Origin: a bacterium
GTDB lineage: Bacteria; Tectomicrobia; Entotheonellia; Entotheonellales; Entotheonellaceae
Assembly (NCBI GenBank): GCA_027294925.1
Contig: JAPULM010000436.1
Span: forward strand, 1-9,397
Length of the DNA: 9,397 nt
Direction: 5' to 3'
The position numbers and the translations under genes are program-made. Below are positions 1 to 5,826 of this stretch, in pieces. The stretch's first letter is position 1. The number at the start of each line of letters is the position of its first letter. The notes beneath the pieces are model-generated. The model had not been told where the DNA came from. It saw only the letters and a program-made list of their open reading frames with translations, and ran no database searches.

Positions 1-24
1 TCTATTGTACAATTGTACAATAGA
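1..24. promoter_or_regulatory. Perfect 24-bp palindrome, possible operator
   Basis: The first 24 bases are a perfect inverted repeat with half TCTATTGTACAA. Inside it sit two overlapping 10-bp palindromes, ATTGTACAAT, at 4-13 and 12-21, offset by 8 bp. The outer half-sites TATTGTA (3-9) and TACAATA (16-22) are the same heptamers as in the palindrome upstream of the antitoxin gene at 1207-1221, but with a 6-bp rather than a 1-bp spacer. This symmetry fits a site for a dimeric DNA-binding protein. Its target gene is not visible and may lie beyond the left edge. A role as operator is inference. Confidence 0.5.
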
Positions 25-185
25 GGAAAAAGGCAGGACAGGCAAGCTTTTCCCGTAAGGTGCTGACTCTAGTTCGCTACCGCACGCACCTGGGCGAGAT
101 CGGTCCACTTCTGGATGCACTAGGGTGGTCATTCCTCCTTGCTGTGCCACCAGCACAATATCTGCCACCCGGGCGCGGGTCTAAA
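25..185. other. Stretch without an assignable gene
   Basis: Several short frames are open here on both strands and some look protein-like, for example a minus-strand stretch containing ADIVLVAQQGGMTTLV around 180-115 and a plus-strand stretch containing LVRYRTHLGEIGPLLDALGW around 70-128. None has a credible start, stop and family match. On the minus strand AAGGAGG (140-134) precedes an ATG (132-130) by only one base, too close for a normal ribosome binding site. The stretch may be degraded coding DNA, in keeping with the regulator fragment next to it. Confidence 0.35.
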
Positions 186-479
186 TCAGATACTTGAACG
201 GATAGGAAAAAGAAAAGCCTTTTTTGTCCCGCCTCTACTGCCCGCCTCGCCAACCAGAAACACCACCTGTCCGTGGCCCGCCTGGGCTTGCGCAAAACCG
301 TCGGTGAGAATTTGCAGTTCACACTCACGGCCGACAAAAGGTGTCAAACTACGCTCTGCTTCCACCTCGAGACGCGTGCGCTGCTCTCTGACGGCGAGTA
401 CATCCCAGGCATAGGTGGGGAAAGAAACAAGCATCGGGCGATACTGCCTCTCCATACCAGCTTGCACGTGGTCTGTCAA
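186..479 (-). pseudogene. Fragment of a cyclase/AAA-type ATPase regulator, broken at the P-loop
   Basis: The 97-codon open frame has a recognisable core at residues 36-80: RLEVEAERSLTPFVGRE followed by a helix and GQVVFLVGEAG. This is the junction between the cyclase-type domain and the AAA ATPase domain of large class III adenylate/guanylate cyclase and related ATPase regulators, where the text normally continues as GEAGIGKS/T (Walker A). Here it stops matching right after GEAG (codon 80, about position 240) and runs into SRGGTKKAFLFP, which is encoded by the direct repeat at 197-248, then ends. The N-terminal catalytic domain and essentially all of the ATPase domain are absent; the family is normally around 1000 residues or more. 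It lies just downstream of the PIN toxin on the same strand (26-bp gap). It is almost surely a non-functional remnant; the exact family is less certain. Confidence 0.6.
197..248 (+). repeat. Direct repeat, left copy (~52 bp)
   Basis: The copy starts AACGGATAGGAAAAAGAAAA and ends in CCGCCTC. It matches 1322-1373 in the same orientation at 47 of 52 positions counted by eye, 38 of 40 over the first 40 bases. The core can fold: GAAAAAG pairs with CTTTTTT across a 6-base AAAAGC loop. One difference between the copies changes a G-C pair to G-U and so keeps the stem. This copy covers the point where the regulator fragment loses similarity to its family. Confidence 0.7.
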
Positions 480-505
480 CAGGTCGCCGAAACTCCTGAA
501 GAAGC

Positions 506-919
506 TCAGGCAACGATCTCAACCCCATCATAACGATGGCCGCGCCGAATGCGATAGGTAGCAAAGTCACGACGGTCCATAGTGAAAATCTTGCTGATTT
601 GCAGTGCTTCCGCTGCAGCAATAAGGGAGGCATCGGCCAGATCCATGGGATGATCCGCGTATCGCTCCATGAGTTCAAAAGCGCGCCGAAGCTCCGCCTC
701 GCCCATGAACCATACCGACAGACCACCTTGCAAAATGAAATCGCGTAATCTGTCTGATCCCTGGCTGCCAGGCGACAGCATATAAAAAGCTTCCGTCAAC
801 ACAGGTATTGTGGTGTACAATGGCTCCCGGATGTCTCTAAGCACTCTTTGGCAACGTTCATGCTGGGCGTCTTTGGGGTCAAACAGAGCCACAAAAGGCC
901 CCGTGTCAACGAGAATCAC
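506..919 (-). CDS. PIN-domain toxin (VapC-like ribonuclease)
   Basis: This is a 137-residue PIN-domain protein, the usual size for the family. PIN toxins are Mg2+-dependent RNases that cleave tRNA, rRNA or mRNA and stop translation when free of antitoxin. The acidic active-site residues are visible: D5 in VDTGP, E43 in TEAFY, D96 (with D93) in MDLADASL, and D115 in TMDRRDF. All are intact, so it should be active. The start is a GTG (919-917) that overlaps the antitoxin stop in a GTGA arrangement, so the toxin is translationally coupled to the antitoxin and follows it. The family assignment is firm; the RNA target cannot be told from sequence. A plain housekeeping PIN protein is unlikely given the partner gene. 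Confidence 0.9.
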   Translation of the reverse strand: MILVDTGPFVALFDPKDAQHERCQRVLRDIREPLYTTIPVLTEAFYMLSPGSQGSDRLRDFILQGGLSVWFMGEAELRRAFELMERYADHPMDLADASLIAAAEALQISKIFTMDRRDFATYRIRRGHRYDGVEIVA

Positions 920-1176
920 CGGCCCAATTTCCTCTGAATGGCCTCACGCACACCGCGGCGTGTGTCAGTTGACGGCGCTATCGCATAACCGCCCGGCCCC
1001 AGATCCAGTTCGACGTAGATATTATATGGAGCGCGCTGTGCTTCCTGGACAGTATGGTCTCGCAGCATTAACAAACCCCGTTTGAGGGCCTTGGATATAG
1101 AGAGACCTGTAGCTTGCCTGATCTGATCCAGAGCCTTTTCAGCCTCGTCGTCCAATCGCACGGTTTTTGTACTCAT
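916..1176 (-). CDS. Ribbon-helix-helix antitoxin (VapB-like)
   Basis: An 86-residue protein with an N-terminal ribbon-helix-helix (CopG/MetJ/Arc) segment: KTVRLDDEAEKALDQIRQ (residues 4-21), then TGLSISKALKRGLLML. The beta strand would bind DNA as a dimer, and the C-terminal part (about 45-86) would wrap the PIN toxin and block its active site. I chose the ATG at 1176-1174 because GAGGAAAA lies 5-6 bases upstream; an in-frame ATG at 1203 would add nine residues before the strand and has no ribosome binding site. The gene precedes and overlaps the toxin by 4 bp, the standard order in this class. The palindrome at 1207-1221 over the promoter -10 box suggests autorepression by the antitoxin or the toxin-antitoxin complex. 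Confidence 0.85.
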   Translation of the reverse strand: MSTKTVRLDDEAEKALDQIRQATGLSISKALKRGLLMLRDHTVQEAQRAPYNIYVELDLGPGGYAIAPSTDTRRGVREAIQRKLGR

Positions 1177-1206
1177 GTCTTTTTCCTCGTCTGAGATTGT
1201 CATACA

Positions 1207-1236
1207 TATTGTATTACAATAATCTCAGTCTTACAA
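1207..1236 (-). promoter_or_regulatory. Toxin-antitoxin promoter with overlapping operator
   Basis: On the minus strand TTGTAA (1236-1231) and TACAAT (1213-1208) are separated by exactly 17 bp, close to sigma70 -35 and -10 boxes. The -10 box lies within a 15-bp perfect palindrome TATTGTA-T-TACAATA (1207-1221), so a bound repressor dimer would block RNA polymerase. A further TACAAT half-site is at 1232-1237 over the -35 box. The -10 box is about 31 bp upstream of the chosen antitoxin ATG, which leaves room for a short leader with the ribosome binding site. Confidence 0.65.
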
Positions 1237-1594
1237 TCAGACTCAGGATTTCACAACCATCACATGCCTGGCGCAAATGAGCAGATAATGCGGTATACTG
1301 CGCACCCATTATGCCAATGAAAACGGATAGGAAAAAGAAAAACCTTTTTCGTCCCGCCTCTGCCGACCGCCTCCGTCGACGGCCGCTCCTGGCTCGCGGC
1401 GATGGCTGGCATCTCCAGGACGCAGCGGCTGCTTGCCGCAGCGGCTCACAACAAGGCTTTGCTTATACACTGTTTCTACAGGATGTCCGGCTCTTTTCAA
1501 TGTCGCGAAATCTCCGTACACTACCCGGCTGCGCTAGCATCTTGAGCCGTTCTATGGCATCTTCTACGTTGACATACACCGTTTAACTTTAGGC
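1222..1594. other. Intergenic stretch, no convincing gene
   Basis: Apart from the antitoxin -35 region and the right copy of the direct repeat, I see no gene here. A 10-bp direct repeat CGCAGCGGCT occurs at 1421-1430 and 1437-1446, with a possible GCGGC/GCCGC hairpin (1425-1429 with 1435-1439). A 38-codon minus-strand frame at 1579-1463 contains the protein-like stretch YVNVEDAIERLKMLAQ but has only a GTG start and no ribosome binding site. TTGACA occurs at 1569-1574 upstream of the VOC gene, but no good -10 hexamer follows at the right distance, so the promoter of the catabolic cluster remains unlocated. Confidence 0.5.
1322..1373 (+). repeat. Direct repeat, right copy (~52 bp)
   Basis: This is the second copy of the repeat at 197-248, in the same orientation. 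The stem GAAAAAG/CTTTTTC around a 6-base loop AAAAAC is perfectly paired in this copy. Sequence outside the 52 bp differs between copies. There is no T-run after the stem on the plus strand, so a simple intrinsic terminator is unlikely; a dispersed REP-like element or the end of a small mobile element is more plausible. Confidence 0.7.
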
Positions 1595-1602
1595 AAGGAG
1601 GG
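1595..1602 (+). promoter_or_regulatory. Ribosome binding site that points to an ATA start
   Basis: AAGGAGGG is a near-perfect Shine-Dalgarno sequence. Counting 6 bases downstream lands on ATA at 1609-1611, which is exactly where the conserved VOC N-terminus begins. The first in-frame ATG (1639) is 36 bases away and has no ribosome binding site of its own. Confidence 0.7.
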
Positions 1603-1608
1603 CGTCCG

Positions 1609-2091
1609 ATACGATATCAAGGCATTCATCATCTGGCGATGGCAACCAACGATATGGACAAAACCGTACGGTTTTACCGGGACATTCTCGGCATGCCTCT
1701 GGTGGCGACGACGGGGAACCAGCCAGGCAGGCCGTATCGTCACTATTTTTTTCAGCTTGGAGCAGAGCAAACAATCGCCTTTTTCGAATGGCCCGGGATG
1801 CTTGAAGAATTTCACAAGCCGGCAGGTCTGCCGACACAGGGCCCGGTGCAATTTGATCATGTTGCGTTTGGTGTGGCCAACGTCGCGGAACTTGAAAAGC
1901 TGCAGCAGGACCTCCGGGTGAAGGGGGTTGAGGTAACGGAGATCGTTGATCATCATATTTGTCAGTCGATTTACTTTACCGATCCCAACGGGATTGCCTT
2001 GGAAGCATCGGCATGGACGATGGATGTGTTTGACAAACCTCACTTTGGGGATCAACAGCCGGTGCCGTCTGCGCAGGAAGACGATGCGTAA
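1609..2091 (+). CDS. VOC (glyoxalase/dioxygenase fold) metalloprotein, apparent ATA start
   Basis: The frame encodes a vicinal oxygen chelate protein of two beta-alpha-beta-beta-beta modules, a superfamily of metal-dependent lyases, epimerases and dioxygenases. Read from ATA at 1609 it has 160 residues, normal for a single-chain VOC protein. It starts xRYQGIHHLAMATNDMDK, then FYRDILGMPL. Likely metal ligands are H8 (or H7) in strand 1, E60 in IAFFEWPG, H84 in FDHVAFGV and E132 in DPNGIALE. A start at the first ATG (1639) would remove strand 1 and the first ligand, and so probably kill the enzyme. No ATG, GTG or TTG lies in frame between the upstream stop (1570-1572) and 1639. So the gene uses ATA, has lost its start, or contains a base error. 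It is the first gene of the plus-strand cluster; the substrate is unknown. A 104-bp spacer without visible signals follows. Confidence 0.75.
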   Translation: MRYQGIHHLAMATNDMDKTVRFYRDILGMPLVATTGNQPGRPYRHYFFQLGAEQTIAFFEWPGMLEEFHKPAGLPTQGPVQFDHVAFGVANVAELEKLQQDLRVKGVEVTEIVDHHICQSIYFTDPNGIALEASAWTMDVFDKPHFGDQQPVPSAQEDDA

Positions 2092-2195
2092 CATGCCGGC
2101 GATTTTGAGGTCCTGGTGCCGCGGCTTGAATGTCATATGCTTTTTGCCTACAATCGTGAGGTTTGAGCCGCTAGTGACGCTTGCGAGAAGACGTG

Positions 2196-3494
2196 ATGAC
2201 ACGACCTGTTCCGCCACGCCTGCTTGAGGGAATACGGGTGATTGATCTCACCTGGATTCTGGTGGGTCCTGGTGCGACGCGCCTGTTGGCCAGTATGGGT
2301 GCCGAGGTGATTCGCATCGAGCCGACAGATCCGGCTCGTGTTGATATGGCTCGTTATGTCCCGCCGTTTATTCAGGATACGCCTGGACCACCGGATGATC
2401 CGTATGGCGCCGACTACGAGTTGCGCGACAGGTTCGACCGGGCGGCCTATTATTTTAATAATAACCCTGGTAAGCGCGGGGTGCGCCTGAATATGAACAC
2501 GCCAGAGGGCAAGGATTTGTTTGCTCGCCTGGTGGCCATCGGCGATATGGTGACGGAAAATTTCAGCGCCCATACGATGGAGAAGTGGGGTTTTGGTTAT
2601 GACCGCCTCCGTTCCATCAAACCGGATATCATTTATGTGCAGATGTCTGGTATGGGGCGTACCGGACCTGAGCATAATTATGTGAGCTACGGCCCAACAG
2701 CGCAGGCGCTGAGCGGTTTGAGTCATCAGTCAGGACTGCCGGAGCCTTATCCACCGGCTGGCTGGGGCTATTCCTACCTTGATCATACTGCGGCCTACTA
2801 CGGTGCGATGGGGGCGCTTTGCGCATTGCATTTCCGCAATCGGACCGGTGAGGGACAGCACATTGACATGTCGCAGGCCGGTGTTGGCTTACTGCATACA
2901 GGTACCTCGATACTTGATGCCGTGGTGAATCGGCACCAAACCGTTCGGACGGAAAATCGGTCACCGTATCGTCCTGCGGCGCCACATGGGGTTTACCCCT
3001 GCATGGGCGAGGACCGCTGGTGCGCCATCGCCGTCTTTTCTGATTCGGAATGGCAGGCGCTATGTGAGGCAATGGGGCATCCGCGGTGGACCGAAAAACC
3101 GCCATACGCCTCGTTTGAGAGCCGTTTGTTGCATCAGGACAGCCTCGATGTGGAGATGGCGGTATGGACCCGGCAGTATACGGCAGAGGAGGTCATGCAG
3201 CGCCTACAGGCGCATGGCGTTCGGGCTGGTGTGGTACAGACGGCGGAGGACAAAGTGCGTCATGATCCGCAGCTTGCAGCGCGGGGCTATTTTGTTGACT
3301 TGCCGCACAGTCGTTTTGGCGTGTTACCTGTTGAAGGGGTGCCGATGCAATTTTCTGAGACCCCCATGCACCCGGGTGGTGTGACGCAGCGCGGGGCACC
3401 ACGTTGGGGTGAGGATAACGCATACGTATATGGGAAATTGTTGGGGCTCTCAGAAGATGAGATGGCGGATTATACTGAAAAAGGAATTATTTAA
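2196..3494 (+). CDS. Family III CoA-transferase, subunit probably lacking the catalytic Asp
   Basis: A 432-residue member of the CaiB/BaiF (family III) CoA-transferases, soluble enzymes that move CoA between acyl-CoA and a free acid via an aspartyl-CoA intermediate. Family signatures: GIRVIDLT near residue 12, GPGATRLLASMGAEVIRIEP (24-43), NNNPGKRGVRLNM (88-100), KPDIIYVQMSGMGRTGP (142-158), and RTGEGQHIDMSQ in the second half. The catalytic Asp is expected in the segment before QALSGL; here it reads SYGPTAQALSGL with G166 at that place (codon 2691-2693). I chose the ATG at 2196; a TTG at 2181 would add five residues and the ribosome binding site is weak (GAGAAG). The stop overlaps the next CoA-transferase ATG by one base (TAATG), implying a 1:1 partner. 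It resembles paired systems such as benzylsuccinate or malate CoA-transferases in layout, but the substrate is unknown. Confidence 0.88.
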   Translation: MTRPVPPRLLEGIRVIDLTWILVGPGATRLLASMGAEVIRIEPTDPARVDMARYVPPFIQDTPGPPDDPYGADYELRDRFDRAAYYFNNNPGKRGVRLNMNTPEGKDLFARLVAIGDMVTENFSAHTMEKWGFGYDRLRSIKPDIIYVQMSGMGRTGPEHNYVSYGPTAQALSGLSHQSGLPEPYPPAGWGYSYLDHTAAYYGAMGALCALHFRNRTGEGQHIDMSQAGVGLLHTGTSILDAVVNRHQTVRTENRSPYRPAAPHGVYPCMGEDRWCAIAVFSDSEWQALCEAMGHPRWTEKPPYASFESRLLHQDSLDVEMAVWTRQYTAEEVMQRLQAHGVRAGVVQTAEDKVRHDPQLAARGYFVDLPHSRFGVLPVEGVPMQFSETPMHPGGVTQRGAPRWGEDNAYVYGKLLGLSEDEMADYTEKGII

Positions 3495-4726
3495 TGCTGT
3501 CGGATATCCGCGTCTTGGAGATCGCTGACGAGAAAGGCGCTTTTTGCGGCAAGATACTGGCCGCAAATGGGGCTGATGTGGTGAAGATTGAACCACCGTG
3601 GGGTGATGCAAGCCGAAACTATGGGCCGTTCGTGCATGATGTCGTTGATTCGGAGCAGAGTCTGCATTTCTGGCATTATAATGTCAACAAGCGTGGGTTG
3701 ACGCTTGATCTCAGCCTACCTGAAGGCGGTGACCTGTTTCGTCAACTGGTGGCTTCGGTCGATATCGTTGTGGATGCGACACCGCTCGATTTTTTGGCCC
3801 AGCATGAGCTGCATTACGAGGTGTTGCGGGCGATCAATCCGCGTCTACTGATGGCGTCGATCACCCCCTTTGGCCAGAATGGTCCTTATCGTGACTATAA
3901 GGCATCGGATCTTGTGCATTTGGCTCTGGGCGGGGTGGTGGCGATCTGTGGTTATGATCCGCATGCAGCCGGACAATACGACACGCCACCTGTTGCGCCG
4001 CAGATGTGGCATGCTTACCATATCGCGTCGAATAACGCCTTTATTGCCCTGTTGGGGGCGTTGTGCTACCGCGATCGCACGGGCGTCGGGCAGTTTATCG
4101 ATGTCTCGATTCATGAAGCTTGCGCATCCAATACCGAGTTTTCGATGCCGTTTTTCATGTACAATGAATTGCTGGTGCAACGCCAGACCAACCGGCATGC
4201 TTTTCCGTATGTGACCCAACCGATGTCGCATCGCGCTAAGGACGGACGTTATGTGTGGGCCGGTATTTCACCAAATACGTCCGCCTTGCACAAGGTGGCG
4301 CTTTTTTTGGTTGATGTGGGGATGCTCGAAGCGGACATCTTAGCGCGTTTTGAGGACGGCACATGGGCTGAGACACCTGAAGCGTACGAGCAAATAACGC
4401 GCGATGCGCAATCCTATATCGCGACGCATACGGCGGATGAGGTTTACCATGCTGCGCAAGCGCACGATTTAGCATGGGGCGCGGTGCGCTTGCCGGAGGA
4501 TAATCTTACCGATGAACAATTTCAGGCGCGTGGAGGGTTTGCTGAGATCGAACACGAAAGTGTGGGGACGTTGCCCTACACCACCGCCCCGTGGATTGCC
4601 GACAAGGCGCCATGGTGTATAGACCGTCGGGCGCCGCGGCTTGGCGAGCATAACGTCGAGATCTACGCGGCGTTGGGTATCGATAGACAAGGGCTGGAGC
4701 GGCTACGCGCTGCCAAGGTGCTGTGA
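3494..4726 (+). CDS. Family III CoA-transferase, catalytic subunit
   Basis: A 410-residue CaiB/BaiF CoA-transferase, full length for the family. The N-terminal part shows DIRVLEIADEKGAFCGKILA and GADVVKIEPPWGD (27-39), then NVNKRGLTLDLS (63-74) and RLLMASITPFGQNGP (117-131). The candidate nucleophile is D139 in YKASDLVHLALGG, which aligns with the catalytic Asp of the family (Asp169 of formyl-CoA:oxalate CoA-transferase). RTGVGQFIDVSIHEA follows in the second half. The start ATG shares one base with the preceding stop and has AAGGA 9 bases upstream, inside the previous gene. With its neighbour it likely forms a heteromer. Its position directly before a 2-oxo acid dehydrogenase suggests that complex supplies or uses one of the acyl-CoAs. 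Acid substrates cannot be predicted from sequence alone. Confidence 0.9.
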   Translation: MLSDIRVLEIADEKGAFCGKILAANGADVVKIEPPWGDASRNYGPFVHDVVDSEQSLHFWHYNVNKRGLTLDLSLPEGGDLFRQLVASVDIVVDATPLDFLAQHELHYEVLRAINPRLLMASITPFGQNGPYRDYKASDLVHLALGGVVAICGYDPHAAGQYDTPPVAPQMWHAYHIASNNAFIALLGALCYRDRTGVGQFIDVSIHEACASNTEFSMPFFMYNELLVQRQTNRHAFPYVTQPMSHRAKDGRYVWAGISPNTSALHKVALFLVDVGMLEADILARFEDGTWAETPEAYEQITRDAQSYIATHTADEVYHAAQAHDLAWGAVRLPEDNLTDEQFQARGGFAEIEHESVGTLPYTTAPWIADKAPWCIDRRAPRLGEHNVEIYAALGIDRQGLERLRAAKVL

Positions 4727-4743
4727 CGATTGAGGAGAGCTTG

Positions 4744-5823
4744 ATGTTTTTCGAACAGTATGATCCCCTCAAGGGTGAGATGGTCTGCGTCTTGGCGCCG
4801 GACGGTTCCTGTAATGAATCCCTACGGCCGTTGCTTGATGACGAGCAAGTTCGTCAGATTTATCGGCAAATGCTGCTTGTACGGATTTACGACCGTAAGG
4901 CGGTTTCGCTGCAGCGCCAGGGGCGCTTTGGCACTTATGCCGAGATGATCGGACAGGAGGCGAGCCTGGTCGCTAGCACCTATCCGCTGCAGCCGCAGGA
5001 TTGGATGGTGACCTCATATCGCGAGACCGGCGCCATGTGGATGCATGGCGTACCGCTGAAACACCTATCGTTATATTGGATGGGCAACGAGTTTGGCAGC
5101 CATATGCCTGAAGGGGTTCGCGTCTTACCCGTTTCGATTCCAGTCGGCTCACACCCGCTACATGCCATTGGCTTGGCCTACGCGGGTAAATATCGTCAGG
5201 ATAACAGTATTGCGATTACCTATTTTGGTGATGGGGCGACTTCTGAGGGTGATGTACACGAAGCGATGAATATGGCTGGTGTGCATCACCTGCCATGTGT
5301 CTTTTTCTGTCAGAATAATCAGTACGCGATTTCTGTCCCGCGCCACGAACAAACCGCTTCGCCAACCATTGCACAGAAAGCCCTAGCCTATGGCTTTCCC
5401 GGTATCCAAGTGGATGGCAATGATATTTTTGCCGTCTATGCGGTGGTGCGTGAGGCTGTCGAACGGGCGCGTGGCGGACAGGGCCCGAGCTTGATCGAGG
5501 CTTATACGTATCGTTTTGGCGCCCATACCACAGCGGACGATCCGACTAAATATCGTGATGACGCTGAGGTCGAAGAATGGCGTCCGCGTGATCCGTTGCT
5601 GCGGGTGCAGCGCTACCTTGAACAGCGCGGGCAATGGTCGAAAGGGTGGGAACAGGAGCTTGTTGAAGCCTCTACGGCGGAAGTTGAACAGGCGATGGAA
5701 GCGGCCGCTGCAGTCACACCACCGCCGCCGCAGGATATGTTTCGCTATATGTACGCCGAGATGACGCCAGCTCTGGTTGAGCAAGAAACGGGCCTGTTGG
5801 CTGCACTACGACGGAAAGAGTAG
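4744..5823 (+). CDS. 2-oxo acid dehydrogenase E1 component, alpha subunit
   Basis: A 359-residue thiamine diphosphate-dependent E1-alpha, of the pyruvate / branched-chain 2-oxo acid dehydrogenase kind with split alpha and beta chains. It decarboxylates a 2-oxo acid and, with E1-beta, reductively acylates the E2 lipoyl group. The ThDP motif runs from GDGATSEGD (162-170) to CQNNQYAIS (189-197). Also seen are LQRQGRFGTYAEMIGQEA (56-73), YRETGAMWMHG (92-102), and the loop HTTADDPTKYR (261-271) that corresponds to the phosphorylation-loop region of eukaryotic E1. The ATG at 4744 is preceded by GAGGAG with 6-base spacing; a GTG at 4723 overlapping the previous stop would add seven residues. The N-terminal extension before residue 30 fits the Gram-positive PDH/BCKDH type better than acetoin dehydrogenase AcoA. 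Which 2-oxo acid is used is not decidable here. Confidence 0.93.
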   Translation: MFFEQYDPLKGEMVCVLAPDGSCNESLRPLLDDEQVRQIYRQMLLVRIYDRKAVSLQRQGRFGTYAEMIGQEASLVASTYPLQPQDWMVTSYRETGAMWMHGVPLKHLSLYWMGNEFGSHMPEGVRVLPVSIPVGSHPLHAIGLAYAGKYRQDNSIAITYFGDGATSEGDVHEAMNMAGVHHLPCVFFCQNNQYAISVPRHEQTASPTIAQKALAYGFPGIQVDGNDIFAVYAVVREAVERARGGQGPSLIEAYTYRFGAHTTADDPTKYRDDAEVEEWRPRDPLLRVQRYLEQRGQWSKGWEQELVEASTAEVEQAMEAAAAVTPPPPQDMFRYMYAEMTPALVEQETGLLAALRRKE

Positions 5824-5826
5824 GTG

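Noticed and set aside
1..132. Minus-strand frame starting ATG at 132 and running off the left edge, after AAGGAGG
   Set aside because: The Shine-Dalgarno sequence is only one base from the ATG, the product matches nothing I recognise, and the frame translates the palindrome.
1421..1446. 10-bp direct repeat CGCAGCGGCT with hairpin, as possible CRISPR or operator
   Set aside because: Only two copies 6 bp apart; no array structure and no adjacent gene start.
1463..1579. Minus-strand 38-codon frame with the protein-like stretch YVNVEDAIERLKMLAQ
   Set aside because: Too short, GTG start, no ribosome binding site and no family I can name; at most a gene remnant.
1311..1586. 91-codon plus-strand frame upstream of the VOC gene
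   Set aside because: It begins inside the repeat, has low-complexity Arg/Ser-rich composition, no ribosome binding site and no family resemblance.
1569..1598. TTGACA as -35 box of a promoter for the catabolic cluster
   Set aside because: No -10 hexamer at 16-18 bp; the TTTAAC nearby is too close.
2148..3105. Long minus-strand open frames opposite the first CoA-transferase
   Set aside because: They are antisense shadows with no family signature, while the plus strand encodes a clear full-length enzyme.
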